Positions 35,571-44,367 are shown, counted from the first letter of the stretch. The stretch: 64,000 nt of DNA from Streptomyces venezuelae (GCF_008642375.1 NZ_CP029194.1:3906001-3970000); one strand, 5' to 3'. Translations and numbers: made by a program. The notes: generated from the sequence alone by a model not told the origin.

Positions 35571-36491
35571 GTGATCCTGACGGTCACCCTCAACACGGCA
35601 CTGGACCTGACCTACCGGGTCCCGGCCCTCACCCCGCACGCCACCCACCGCGTCACCCAGGTCATCGAACGCCCCGGCGGCAAGGGCCTCAACGTCGCCC
35701 GCGTGCTCGCCGCGCTCGGCCACGAGACCGTCGCCACCGGCTTCGCGGGCGGCGCCACCGGCGCCATGCTGCGGGACCTCCTGGCCACGACCCCGGTCCG
35801 CGACGAGCTCGTGACGACCGCGGGCCCCACCCGCCGTACGGTCGCCGTCGTCGACACCGCGACCGGCGACACCACCCAGCTCAACGAACCCGGGCCCGCC
35901 ATCACCCCCGCCGAGTGGGCCGGTTTCCGCACCCGCTTCACCGAACTCCTCGACGGGGCCCGGGCGGTGGCCCTCTGCGGCAGCCTCCCGCCGGGCATCC
36001 ACGTCGGCGCGTACGCGGAACTGATCCGCCTGGCCCGCGCCGCCGCCGTCCCGGTCCTCCTCGACACCAGCGGCGAACCCCTCCGCCGGGGCATCGCCGC
36101 CCGCCCCGACCTGGTCAAGCCGAACGCCGACGAGCTCGCCCAGCTCACCGGCTCCCGCGAACCCCACCGGGCCACCCGCGACGCACGCCGCCGGGGCGCC
36201 CACACGGTGGTCTCGTCCCTCGGCCCGGAGGGCCTGCTCGCCGCCACCCCGGAAGGCCTCTGGCGCGCGGCCCCGCCCGCGGCCGTCAAGGGAAACCCCA
36301 CGGGCGCAGGCGACTCGGCCGTCGCGGGCCTGCTCTCGGGCCTGGTGGACGAAGCCCCCTGGCCCGAACGCCTCACCCGCGCGGTCGCCCTCTCGGCGGC
36401 CACGGTCCTCTCCCCGGTGGCCGGCGAGTACGACCCGTCGGCCTACGAGGAGCTGCTGCCCCGCGTGAAGGTGACGGAGGAGCCCGCCTGA
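35571..36491 (+). CDS. PfkB-family sugar-phosphate kinase (1-phosphofructokinase type)
   Basis: This 306-residue ribokinase-fold protein starts at GTG 35571, with GGGGG 7 bases upstream. It has the opening ILTVTLNTALDLTYRVPAL and the PfkB signature 1 IERPGGKGLNVARVLAALGHETVATGF. The catalytic signature 2 is VKGNPTGAGDSAVAGLLSGLV. The substrate group is 1-phosphofructokinase, tagatose-6-phosphate kinase or a hexose-phosphate kinase. Its place after nagKA suggests use of amino-sugar-derived phosphates. A terminator separates it from nagA, so it probably has its own promoter. Confidence 0.85.
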   Translation: MILTVTLNTALDLTYRVPALTPHATHRVTQVIERPGGKGLNVARVLAALGHETVATGFAGGATGAMLRDLLATTPVRDELVTTAGPTRRTVAVVDTATGDTTQLNEPGPAITPAEWAGFRTRFTELLDGARAVALCGSLPPGIHVGAYAELIRLARAAAVPVLLDTSGEPLRRGIAARPDLVKPNADELAQLTGSREPHRATRDARRRGAHTVVSSLGPEGLLAATPEGLWRAAPPAAVKGNPTGAGDSAVAGLLSGLVDEAPWPERLTRAVALSAATVLSPVAGEYDPSAYEELLPRVKVTEEPA

Positions 36492-36495
36492 GCGG

Positions 36496-37470
36496 TCAGT
36501 TCGGTCCGCCCGGCGTGACTTCCAGCCAGTCGAGCAGCACATTGCACTGATTGCCCGTCTCGCACGAGATCTTGATCTCGTTGTCGCCCTTCTGGAGGGT
36601 GACCGGCGCCCAAGTGGTCTGCCAGTTCTTCTCCAGGTTCGGGTCCGAGGACTTGATGAAGTTCTTCAGACCGAGCGGCGAGGAGTTCGCCTTGCCGTTG
36701 ACCGTCAGGGTGGCGTTGGCGTCGACCGCGGGAATGGCGTAGCGCACGGTCAGGCGGTACCCGCCCGCCGTCGGCATGTTCGCCTTCCAGGTCACCGAGG
36801 CGCCGACCTGGTTGAAGCCCGAGACATAGGTGCCTTCGACACCCTCGGCGCCCTTGACGGTCTTCTCCGTGCCGGCCGTCCCACCCAGCTTCAGCGTCGC
36901 CGCGTCCTGCTTGGGGAGTTCGGCCGGGGTCGGCTCCGTGCTCGGCTCGGTGCTCGGCTCTTCGGAGACCTGGGAGGGCGCGGTCGAGGGCGTACCGCTG
37001 CCGTTGGCCTGGCTGTTCTTGTCGTCCTTGTCGCCCGAGTTGCTGATCACCGCGGCGGCGATGCCGACCACGACGACCGCGACGACCGCGACCGCGCCGA
37101 TCAGGAGGCCCCGGGTGTTGGGGCCGCGGCCGGAGCCGCCGCCGCGCGGGGGCTGCGGCGGGACCTGCCGGGTGGGCGGGCCGCCGTACGTCTCGGGGGC
37201 GGCGTACTGCGCGTGCGGCTGGCCGTAGGGGGCCTGCTGCTGCGGCGGCACGTAGGGCTGCTGCTGCGGCTGGCCGTACTGGCGCTCGCCGACCGTCCTG
37301 ACCTGGTTGTACGAGGTCCGGGGCACACCGGGCTGAGCGGGGGCGGGCCCGGGGTAGCCGTAGCCACCGCCCTGCGGTGCCCGGGCGCCCGCTGCCTGTC
37401 CGTCCTCGTACAGGTAGCCGAACGGATCGTCGTCCTCGGGCTTGTTCCCGCCGTCGTTACCGGCAGCCAT
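36496..37470 (-). CDS. Membrane protein with disordered N-terminus and CBM35-like domain
   Basis: The 324-residue protein is arranged inside-out. An acidic start (NDGGNKPEDDDPFGYLYEDGQ) is followed by a Pro/Gln/Gly-rich region of about 100 residues, one membrane helix (GLLIGAVAVVAVVVVGIAAAVI), and an Asp/Ser/Thr/Pro linker. The C-terminal beta domain (about 200-324) looks like a CBM35/CBM6 carbohydrate-binding module, with TYVSGFNQVGASVTWKANMPTAGGYRLTVRYA and DWLEVTPGG. It should sit in the cytoplasmic membrane and bind wall or environmental glycans. Start ATG 37470 is preferred because GAGAGG lies 9 bases before; ATG 37479 and 37488 are also in frame. Confidence 0.8.
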   Translation of the reverse strand: MAAGNDGGNKPEDDDPFGYLYEDGQAAGARAPQGGGYGYPGPAPAQPGVPRTSYNQVRTVGERQYGQPQQQPYVPPQQQAPYGQPHAQYAAPETYGGPPTRQVPPQPPRGGGSGRGPNTRGLLIGAVAVVAVVVVGIAAAVISNSGDKDDKNSQANGSGTPSTAPSQVSEEPSTEPSTEPTPAELPKQDAATLKLGGTAGTEKTVKGAEGVEGTYVSGFNQVGASVTWKANMPTAGGYRLTVRYAIPAVDANATLTVNGKANSSPLGLKNFIKSSDPNLEKNWQTTWAPVTLQKGDNEIKISCETGNQCNVLLDWLEVTPGGPN

Positions 37471-37577
37471 CCGGGCCATCCTCTCCATGCTCGCCAGCCG
37501 TCGCCGACCGGCCGAGCCTACCCCGAACGGACCAGCGCGGGGTGCGGGGCTTGACAGGCGGACGGGTGGCGGCGGCC

Positions 37578-39347
37578 TCAGCCGGCCCGGCGGTGGACCT
37601 TGGCGCGGGAGCGCTTCTCGATGTACATCCGCTGGTCGGCGGAGTTCAGGACCTCTTCGACGGTCATCCCGCACTCGGCCCATCCGATGCCGAAACTCGC
37701 CCCGACACGGACCGCCCGGCCGTCCACCCGGATCGGCGGAATGATCGCGTTCCGGAGGCGTACGGCCAGGTCGGCGGCGTCGGCCGCGCCGAGGCCGTCG
37801 GCGAGGACGACGAACTCGTCACCGCCGAGCCGGGCGACGGTGTCCCCGTCGCGGACGCCGGTGGTCAGCCGGCGGGCGACCTCGATGAGCACGGCGTCGC
37901 CGGTGTGGTGCCCGAAGCGGTCGTTGATCGACTTGAAGCCGTCGAGGTCGCAGAAGAGGACGGCGAGCCCCTTCGTGCCGTCGTCGACCTCGCCGGTGGA
38001 CGGGGCGACGATGTGGACGTGGTGGTCGTAGGGTCCGGCGCCGTTCGCCGGCTCGAAACCGAAGCCGTGCTCGTGCTCGTACGGCGACTCGTAGCCGGAG
38101 TCGTGGCCGGGGCCGCGACCGGAGTCGTAGCCGGAGTCGTGACCGGGGTCGTAGCCGGCGCCGGGGCCGTAGCCGCCGTCCCTCGCGGAGTCGTAGCCGC
38201 CGTCGTGCCCGCCGCTCTCGTAGCCGGTGTACCCGGCGGCGATGCCGGTGCCCGCCGCCTGCGCGGGGCGCTCGCAGAGGCGGGCGGAGAGCCGGGAGCG
38301 CAGCTCGGCACTGTTGGGGAGTCCGGTGAGCGCGTCGTGCGAGGCGCGGTGGGCGAGCTGGAGCTCGTGGCGCTTGCGCTCCTCGATGTCCTCGACGTGG
38401 GTGAGGAGGAAGCGGGGGCCGTCGGCGGTGTCGGCGACGACCGAGTTGCGCAGGGACACCCAGACGTAGGTGCCGTCGCGCCGCCCGAGGCGCAGCTCGG
38501 CGCGGCCGCCCTCGGCGGAGGTCCGGAGCAGGGTGCCTATGTCCTCGGGGTGGACGAGGTCGGCGAAGGAGTAGCGCCGCATGACGGAGGCGGGCCGGCC
38601 GAGGAGCCGGCACAGGGCGTCGTTGGTGCGGAGCAGCCTGCCGTGCTGGTCGCCGCCCATCTCGGCGATGGCCATGCCGGAGGGGGCGTACTCGAAGGCC
38701 TGCCGGAAGGACTCCTCGCTGGCGCGCAGGGCCTGCTGCTCGCGCTCCAGCCGGACGAGGGCCCGCTGCATGTTGGAGCGGAGGCGGGCGTTGCTGATCG
38801 CGATGGCCGACTGCGAGGCGTACATCTGGAGCGCCTCCTGGCCCCAGGGGCCGGGGTGCCGGCCGTTGCGCGGGCGGTCGACGGATATGACGCCGAGGAG
38901 TTCACGCCCGGAGCCGGAGGCGTACATGGGGGCGTAGAGGCGGTCGTGGGGGTGCCACTCGTCCTCGAAGCGGGGCGCGGGGCCGTCGGTGTGCCACTGG
39001 GGGACGTCGTCGTCCATCAGCACCCAGCCCTCGGTGTGCGGGATGAAGCGGAGGTCGCCCCAGCTGGAGCCCATGGAGAGACGGCGGTCCCAGGAGGCCC
39101 GGGAGCCGACGCGGCCGGTGATCAGGGCCTCGGCGGCGGTGCTTCCGGCGAAGGCGGCGACGACGAGGTCACCGTCGGGGCGTACGAGGTTGACGCAGGC
39201 CAGCTCGTAGTTGAGGCCGGCGACGACACCGTCGGCGACGGTCTGCAGGGTGTCCGCCAGGCTGCGTGCTGTGTTGAGGTCCGCCACGACCTGATGCAGC
39301 TGCCGCAGGGTCGAGAGACGGACGTACGGCTCCGACTCGGTCTCCAT
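37578..39347 (-). CDS. cdgB: GAF-PAS-GGDEF diguanylate cyclase, CdgB type
   Basis: This 589-residue cytoplasmic protein has a GAF domain (about 20-185), a PAS/PAC domain (about 205-330, with FEYAPSGMAIAEMGGD and RRDGTYVWVSLRNSVVAD) and a GGDEF domain. DALTGLPN is near residue 335 and the active site LGGDEFV near 508. It should make cyclic di-GMP, the signal that keeps BldD active and delays sporulation. An unusual Gly/Tyr/Asp/His-rich stretch (about 370-437) splits the GGDEF domain between its first helix and CDLDGFK. Start ATG 39347 has a GGGAG ribosome binding site. A BldD-like box and a CRP-like palindrome lie upstream. Confidence 0.9.
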   Translation of the reverse strand: METESEPYVRLSTLRQLHQVVADLNTARSLADTLQTVADGVVAGLNYELACVNLVRPDGDLVVAAFAGSTAAEALITGRVGSRASWDRRLSMGSSWGDLRFIPHTEGWVLMDDDVPQWHTDGPAPRFEDEWHPHDRLYAPMYASGSGRELLGVISVDRPRNGRHPGPWGQEALQMYASQSAIAISNARLRSNMQRALVRLEREQQALRASEESFRQAFEYAPSGMAIAEMGGDQHGRLLRTNDALCRLLGRPASVMRRYSFADLVHPEDIGTLLRTSAEGGRAELRLGRRDGTYVWVSLRNSVVADTADGPRFLLTHVEDIEERKRHELQLAHRASHDALTGLPNSAELRSRLSARLCERPAQAAGTGIAAGYTGYESGGHDGGYDSARDGGYGPGAGYDPGHDSGYDSGRGPGHDSGYESPYEHEHGFGFEPANGAGPYDHHVHIVAPSTGEVDDGTKGLAVLFCDLDGFKSINDRFGHHTGDAVLIEVARRLTTGVRDGDTVARLGGDEFVVLADGLGAADAADLAVRLRNAIIPPIRVDGRAVRVGASFGIGWAECGMTVEEVLNSADQRMYIEKRSRAKVHRRAG

Positions 39348-39445
39348 CGCTCGCTCTCCCCGAGACCTCGACAGCAACTCCAGGGTTCTCATCGGCTTCG
39401 TGTTGCACTGTCCTTGCCACTGAATCACAGCGAGCTGCGCACCCG

Positions 39446-39458
39446 GTACACAGGGTCA
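39446..39458 (-). promoter_or_regulatory. BldD-binding-site candidate upstream of cdgB
   Basis: On the minus strand TGACCCTGTGTAC (39458 to 39446) matches the BldD consensus TNACNC(A/T)GNGTNA at all fixed positions but the last. It lies about 100 bases before the cdgB start. cdgB is a known BldD target in Streptomyces, so the site fits. Confidence 0.7.
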
Positions 39459-39473
39459 GCAAATACTGCCGTC

Positions 39474-39489
39474 TGTGACTCAAGTCACA
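39474..39489. promoter_or_regulatory. CRP-like palindrome upstream of cdgB
   Basis: TGTGACTCAAGTCACA is a perfect match to the Crp-type consensus TGTGA-N6-TCACA, within a longer CTGTGACT-CA-AGTCACAG palindrome (39473-39490). It lies about 130 bases upstream of cdgB and 180 bases upstream of the divergent flavin reductase gene. Confidence 0.6.
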
Positions 39490-39666
39490 GCAGGTCATGG
39501 CGGGTCGCGCACAACCTCTCGGGGTGGTCCGGTCCTAGTGGGTTTTCGGCCGTTCCGGCCGGAGCCCTCCGGTCCCGCCCGGCCACGGGTCCTAGGACCC
39601 CCGGGGGTGGCCGGCTGGTCCCCCGGCCCGATGCGGCCGCCTGCGGGCCCGGTCTAGCGTGCGGGT

Positions 39667-40233
39667 GTGCTGCAGAAGACTCCCGCCCCGCCCCCCGTCT
39701 CCGATCTGGCCATCCCTCATGCTGAGGGGGTGAGCAACGACGAGTTCCGGGCGGCGATGTCCCGCCTCGCCGCGGGCGTGGTCCTGGTGACGGCGCACGA
39801 CCCCGACGAGGGTCCGCGCGGCGAGGACGTCGGCATGACGGCCACCGCCTTCATGTCGGTCTCCCTCGATCCTCCCCTGGTCCTCGTCAGCCTCCGCAAC
39901 GGCTCCCGCATGGACGACCTGCTCGCCGAGGTCCCGGTCTGGGCCGTGTCGATCCTCTCCGAGGGCCAGCGGCAGATCGCCGGGCGCTTCGCGATGAAGA
40001 ACCGGGTCAGCGACCGGCTGCTCTTCGCCGACCTTCCGTACACGCGCGGCGAGGAGAGCGGCGCGCCGCTGCTCGGCGGGGCGCTCTCGGTCCTGGAGTG
40101 CCGGACGGAGAGCCGTGTCGTGGCCGGGGACCACACCCTCGTCGTCGGCCGGGTCCTGACGGTCGGCCTGCCCTCGGCGGACGGCTCCGGCCCGCTGACG
40201 TACTTCCAGGGGAAGTACCGGCACCTGAGCTGA
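39667..40233 (+). CDS. Flavin reductase-like FMN-binding protein
   Basis: This 188-residue protein is a flavin-reductase-like (split-barrel) domain. NDEFRAAMSRLAAGVVLVTAHD opens the fold; VGMTATAFMSVSLDPPLVLVSLRNGSRMDDLL is the FMN-binding core; AVSILSEGQRQIAGRF and VLECRTESRVVAGDHTLVVGRV follow. It should reduce FMN/FAD with NAD(P)H for a partner monooxygenase, though no such gene is adjacent. The start is GTG 39667; GTG 39730 is an alternative that removes a Pro-rich leader. It is divergent from cdgB. Confidence 0.85.
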   Translation: MLQKTPAPPPVSDLAIPHAEGVSNDEFRAAMSRLAAGVVLVTAHDPDEGPRGEDVGMTATAFMSVSLDPPLVLVSLRNGSRMDDLLAEVPVWAVSILSEGQRQIAGRFAMKNRVSDRLLFADLPYTRGEESGAPLLGGALSVLECRTESRVVAGDHTLVVGRVLTVGLPSADGSGPLTYFQGKYRHLS

Positions 40234-40238
40234 CCGCC

Positions 40239-40670
40239 TCAGCCCCAGTCGCCCCGGGACTGCCGGGTCCTCTTGGTCTCCGAGCGCTGCTTCTTCTCGC
40301 GCAGCCGGCGTTCGTTGATGCCGCGCGGGATCTTCGTCGGTCTGCGGGGCTTCGGCGGCGGGGCCGTCGCCTCGGCGAGGAGGGCGGCGAGGCGCACCGC
40401 TGCCGTCTCGCGGTTGCGCCACTGGGAGCGGTGCTCCGAGGCGCGGACCGTCACGACGCCGTCGACCAGGCGGGAGGCGAGGCGCTCCAGGGCGCGCGCC
40501 TTCCACACCTCGGGGAGCGCGCGGGTGGCCGCGAGGTCGAAGCGGAGCTCCACCTGCGAGTCGCTGGTGTTCACGTGCTGCCCGCCCGGCCCCGACGACC
40601 GCGAGAAACGCCACTGGAGCTCGGCCTCGGGGAGCGAGACGGAGCCGCGGATGGGATAGGGACCGGACAT
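40239..40670 (-). CDS. arfB: Alternative ribosome-rescue peptidyl-tRNA hydrolase ArfB
   Basis: ArfB (YaeJ/ICT1 type) enters stalled ribosomes and releases the peptide without a stop codon. The 143-residue protein has the catalytic GGQ at about residues 28-30 in SRSSGPGGQHVNTSDSQVELRFDL. It ends in the long basic tail needed for mRNA-channel binding (KPRRPTKIPRGINERRLREKKQRSETKRTRQSRGDW). It lacks the codon-recognition domains of RF1/RF2. ATG 40679 is an equally possible start, three codons upstream. It is convergent with the flavin reductase gene, 5 bases between stops. Confidence 0.92.
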   Translation of the reverse strand: MSGPYPIRGSVSLPEAELQWRFSRSSGPGGQHVNTSDSQVELRFDLAATRALPEVWKARALERLASRLVDGVVTVRASEHRSQWRNRETAAVRLAALLAEATAPPPKPRRPTKIPRGINERRLREKKQRSETKRTRQSRGDWG

Positions 40671-40794
40671 GCCCTCCATGTTCCCCGCAGTGGGCTGTTG
40701 GAGTCATCCTGTTTTCGTCGGGAACCCGTCGGGAACCGCTGGGGGCCCGTGCGCGTTTCTCCAGGCGAAGACACCACGATGAAAGGGACTTTCC

Positions 40795-41370
40795 ATGGCT
40801 GTGAGCCTGTCCAAGGGCGGCAACGTCTCCCTGACCAAGGAGGCCCCGGGCCTCGCCGCCGTCACCGTGGGCCTCGGCTGGGACGTCCGCACCACCACCG
40901 GCACCGACTTCGACCTCGACGCGTCCGCGATCGGTGTGGACGCCGCCGGCAAGGTCGCGTCCGACGCCCACTTCGTCTTCTTCAACAACAAGTCGACGCC
41001 GGACCAGACCATCGTCCACACCGGTGACAACCGCACGGGCGAGGGCGGCGGCGACGACGAGCAGATCAACGTCAACCTCGCGGGTCTCCCGGCGAACGTC
41101 GACAAGATCGTCTTCCCGGTCTCGATCTACGACGCGGTCTCCCGCTCGCAGAACTTCGGCCAGGTGCGGAATGCCTACATCCGCATCGTCAACCAGGCCG
41201 GCGGCGCCGAGCTCGCCCGCTACGACCTCTCCGAGGACGCTGCCGTCGAGACCGCCATGGTCTTCGGCGAGCTCTACCGCAACGGCGCCGAGTGGAAGTT
41301 CCGCGCGGTCGGCCAGGGCTACGCCTCGGGCCTCGAGGGCATCGCCCGCGACTTCGGCGTCAACCTCTAA
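40795..41370 (+). CDS. terD: TerD-family calcium-binding stress protein
   Basis: The 191-residue protein is a full TerD domain: MAVSLSKGGNVSLTKEAPGL, then VTVGLGWDVRTTTGTDFDLDASAI with the acidic calcium site. HFVFFNNKSTPDQTIVHTGDNRTGEGGGDDEQI, VFPVSIYDAVSRSQNFGQVRNAYIRIV and the C-terminal GQGYASGLEGIARDFGVNL follow. TerD proteins help tellurite, phage or cell-envelope stress tolerance and affect development in Streptomyces. Here it stands alone rather than in a large ter cluster. The start has GAAAGGGA upstream. A stem-loop follows the stop. Confidence 0.95.
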   Translation: MAVSLSKGGNVSLTKEAPGLAAVTVGLGWDVRTTTGTDFDLDASAIGVDAAGKVASDAHFVFFNNKSTPDQTIVHTGDNRTGEGGGDDEQINVNLAGLPANVDKIVFPVSIYDAVSRSQNFGQVRNAYIRIVNQAGGAELARYDLSEDAAVETAMVFGELYRNGAEWKFRAVGQGYASGLEGIARDFGVNL

Positions 41371-41424
41371 GACCCCGGCAAGACCCCGGCAGGTCCCTTG
41401 CGGGGCCCCCGGGAAATGCCGTTG

Positions 41425-41456
41425 GAGCCCCGGCACGATTCCGCGCGCCGGGGCTC
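41425..41456 (+). terminator. Stem-loop terminator after terD
   Basis: GAGCCCCGGC (41425-41434) and GCCGGGGCTC (41447-41456) pair perfectly around a 12-base loop, between terD and the next gene on the same strand. Confidence 0.7.
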
Positions 41457-41468
41457 TAACCTTGCCGC

Positions 41469-41996
41469 GTGATCGTCGAAGCCCTCACCCCCGGGGCCCT
41501 GGAGGACGGCGCCGCCCTCCCCGGCCCGCTGCTCACCGAGCTCACCGCGCTCTACGCGTCGAACGAGGAGTTCCAGCAGCTCAGCGGCGACTTCCCGGAC
41601 CCCTCCGACATCCGCACCGAGCAGGTCGCGGCGGCCCTCGCCGACGAGCTCGCGCAGCCCACCGCCGAGGTCCTCCTCGCCCGCTCCGAAGGCCGGCTCG
41701 TCGCCGTCGCCGTGACCCTCGGCCGCCACCCCGACCCGGCCGAACCGGACCCGTGGCTCGGCCTGCTCATGGTCCACGCGGCCGAGCGGCGCGCGGGCCA
41801 CGGACGCCGGCTCGCCTCATACGTCGAGGACCGCTTCCGCGCCGAGGGCCGCACGGGCCTGCGGCTCGCCGTCCTGGAGAACAACCCGAAGGCGCTCGCC
41901 TTCTGGACCTCCCTCGGCTACGAGGAGACCGCCCGCCGCCCCGACCTCGCACACGGCCGCCCGTGCGTCGTCCTGCGCAAGAGCCTGGCCGCCTAG
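41469..41996 (+). CDS. GNAT-family N-acetyltransferase
   Basis: This 175-residue acetyltransferase starts at GTG 41469. Motif A is seen as GLLMVHAAERRAGHGRRLASYVEDRFRAEG, a variant of the Q/RxxGxG/A loop (RAGHGR). Motif B follows as LRLAVLENNPKALAFWTSLGYEETARR. The N-terminal half is variable, as usual. The substrate is unknown. It lies directly after the terD terminator, so it probably has its own promoter. Confidence 0.83.
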   Translation: MIVEALTPGALEDGAALPGPLLTELTALYASNEEFQQLSGDFPDPSDIRTEQVAAALADELAQPTAEVLLARSEGRLVAVAVTLGRHPDPAEPDPWLGLLMVHAAERRAGHGRRLASYVEDRFRAEGRTGLRLAVLENNPKALAFWTSLGYEETARRPDLAHGRPCVVLRKSLAA

Positions 41997-42013
41997 GGCC
42001 TGTCCGCGCGGGC

Positions 42014-44242
42014 TCAGAAGAGCGTCGGCTTCAGCTCGCCGAAGGGGCCCTGGGTGTACAGCTGGGTGCGTGAGGTCAGCGGGGCCTTCCAGTCGCCCGT
42101 GCCCCGGTAGAAGCCGAGGGAGTCCGGCCCCACGCTCAGGGCGTCGTCGACCAGGAGGTCGGGGCGTCCGTCCTTGTTCCCGTCGCCGACGGCCACGATG
42201 TCGGAGTACCGCTGCCAGCCACCGCCGATCCTCGTCCGGGGCGCGAAGGTGCCGTCGCCCTTGCCGAGGTGGAGCCAGGGCACCCCGGCGCGATCCCGGG
42301 CGAGCAGGTCACCCGCGGGGCCGCCGCCGATGTTCCCGGTGGCGACGAGCTTGTCGTAGCCGCCCCAGCCGCCGCCGATCCGCTTGCGCGGGGCGAAGGG
42401 CTCGGCGGTGTCGCCGGTCGCCTTGTAGAGCCACAGGACGCCAGACCTGTCGGTCGCGACGAGGTCGGGCCGGCCGTCGCCCGTGAGGTCGGAACCGGCG
42501 GTGAGCTGGTCGTACGCGTTCCAGCCGCCGCCCACGCCGATGCGCTTGGCGAGGGAGGGGCCCGTGCCCTGGTAGAGCCAGAGGACGCCGGAGCGGTCGC
42601 GTGCGACCAGGTCGGCGTACTTCGAACCGGCCAGGTCGCCGGTGGCGACGAGCCGGTCGTACGCGTTCCAGCCGCCGCCCCGGTCCGTCAGCTCCCAGTC
42701 GGTGATCCACGGGGTGCGGAGCTGGCGCACGTCGTAGGAGATCAGCCGTCCGTCGCCGGTCCGGGCGAGGAGGTCGGGGGAGCCCTTGTCCGAGTAGTCG
42801 TGCGGGGCCGTCCCGCTGTCGACGCGCAGGGTCCCGGTCCGCTTCAGGACGGGACCGATGCCGTTGTCCGGACGGGCCGTGAGGGTCCAGGTGTACTCGC
42901 CGTTCAGCGCAGCGGAGTAGTTTCGGAACTCCCCGTTCCACTCGGCGGTGAAGCCCCCTGTCCCGTCGTACGGACCCATGGAACCGCTCCAGCGCTTCCC
43001 GGTCCGCTTGTGCACGAGCTCGACGTCCGCCCGGGCACCGGGCCGGCTGAGCCCCCAGTCGACGTCGGCCCGGCTGCCGCCCACGCGGAAGTCCATCGAC
43101 GCGGGGACCTTCCGGCTCAGCTCGGTGAGCGCCGTGGAGACCTTGCTCGTGGCCACCATGGTCGCGGCCGGCCACCCGTCCGCCCCGAGGGCGATCCGGT
43201 AGAACCCCTCCCCCTTCGCGAGCGTCCCGCCCTGCGCGAGAGCGCCCTTCGCGCGCCCGTCGACCCTCACGACGCTGTCGAGCAGTTTGACGGTGGTCCT
43301 GTTGTCCTGGAGGGAGAGGGCGGTCAGCGGGTGGAGCGGGTTCGGCACGCCGGCCGCGGCGCCGCCGGGCACGGTGTACGTGACCCAGCCGTCCATCAGA
43401 CCGATCACGACCCTGCCGTCGTGCGCCGGCAGCACATACCGGCTCATGATGGCCGAGCCCCGGCGCGCGGTCACCACGACCGCCCGGTTGTCGGCGAGCC
43501 GCTCCACCCAGGCCAGGTGCGTGGCGGTGGCGGCGACGCCGGACATGGGGTCGATGGCGACGGGCACGGCCCGGTCGTCCACGACCTTCGCCGCAGCGAG
43601 GTCCACGACGGCGAGCCGCTCCCCGACCCTTCCCCCGACCGTCCCGGTGTAGCTGACGGCGCAGAGGCCGGGAGCGGTGATCCTCGAGGCCGCGATCCTC
43701 GCGTCGGCGGGGAGACCGGTGATCTTCCGGTGCACCACCTCGCCCTGCGGCCGGGACACCAGGTGCAGGGCCTCGGCCGTGCCCTCGGCGGTCTGCAGGA
43801 GGAGGGCGTCGCCCACGGGATGGAGGAGGGTGGCCGTCGGCCCCAGGAAGGCGGTGTCGATGACGACGGGTCCGCCGCCCGCCGCCATGTCGTACACCCG
43901 GTAGGTGCCGCCGTCCACGGCGACGACCACGTCGCTGTCGGCGTTGCCCCGGTAGTACGGGGCCGCGGGCAGCACCGTCGTGGCCCCGCCGTCGTACCGG
44001 GTCCAGGAGTAGGTCCGCCGCTCGCCCTCGGCGACACGGCTCAGGAAGCCGGTCGGCCCCCCGCCCAGCAGCACGGAGTCACGGCTGACGACAGCGGGAC
44101 CGGTCGCCTCCTCCGCCACGGCTGCCGAGGCGACGGCCGGGGCGGAAGCGACGGCCGGGGTGACAGCGATCGCGGGGGCGGTCACCGCGAAGGTGATCGC
44201 GACGGCCGTCGCGAGGCGGGTGCCGGTGGAGCGGAGCTGCAA
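42014..44242 (-). CDS. Secreted VCBS/FG-GAP repeat protein
   Basis: This 742-residue protein starts at TTG 44242, with GGGGG 6 bases upstream. Its signal peptide is LRSTGTRLATAVAITFAVTAPAIAV. A beta-propeller-like N-terminal region is followed by an Ig-like module (RADVELVHKRTGKRWSG ... EYTWTLTARPDNGIGPVL). The C-terminus has four to five calcium-binding repeats, with cores such as DLAGSKYADLVARD, DLTGDGRPDLVATD and DGNKDGRPDLLVDD. It shares domain order, TTG start and repeat style with the gene at 9459-12569 and is a shorter paralogue. Its ligand and role are unknown. Confidence 0.85.
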   Translation of the reverse strand: MQLRSTGTRLATAVAITFAVTAPAIAVTPAVASAPAVASAAVAEEATGPAVVSRDSVLLGGGPTGFLSRVAEGERRTYSWTRYDGGATTVLPAAPYYRGNADSDVVVAVDGGTYRVYDMAAGGGPVVIDTAFLGPTATLLHPVGDALLLQTAEGTAEALHLVSRPQGEVVHRKITGLPADARIAASRITAPGLCAVSYTGTVGGRVGERLAVVDLAAAKVVDDRAVPVAIDPMSGVAATATHLAWVERLADNRAVVVTARRGSAIMSRYVLPAHDGRVVIGLMDGWVTYTVPGGAAAGVPNPLHPLTALSLQDNRTTVKLLDSVVRVDGRAKGALAQGGTLAKGEGFYRIALGADGWPAATMVATSKVSTALTELSRKVPASMDFRVGGSRADVDWGLSRPGARADVELVHKRTGKRWSGSMGPYDGTGGFTAEWNGEFRNYSAALNGEYTWTLTARPDNGIGPVLKRTGTLRVDSGTAPHDYSDKGSPDLLARTGDGRLISYDVRQLRTPWITDWELTDRGGGWNAYDRLVATGDLAGSKYADLVARDRSGVLWLYQGTGPSLAKRIGVGGGWNAYDQLTAGSDLTGDGRPDLVATDRSGVLWLYKATGDTAEPFAPRKRIGGGWGGYDKLVATGNIGGGPAGDLLARDRAGVPWLHLGKGDGTFAPRTRIGGGWQRYSDIVAVGDGNKDGRPDLLVDDALSVGPDSLGFYRGTGDWKAPLTSRTQLYTQGPFGELKPTLF

Positions 44243-44367
44243 GGTGAACCCCCACGAGAAGATCGGGCACGGAAGTGCCGTGCACGATCAGACTCGTGAT
44301 CCGACCGCCTGGTTGTACGGGATCTTCGACGATCCTCGACTCCGTCAGGTCGGGGGTCGCGCCGTCC

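Noticed and set aside
37865..38311. 148-codon Thr/Pro-rich minus-strand frame inside cdgB
   Set aside because: It is a shifted reading of the repetitive insert of cdgB. The cdgB frame is continuous through GAF, PAS and GGDEF.
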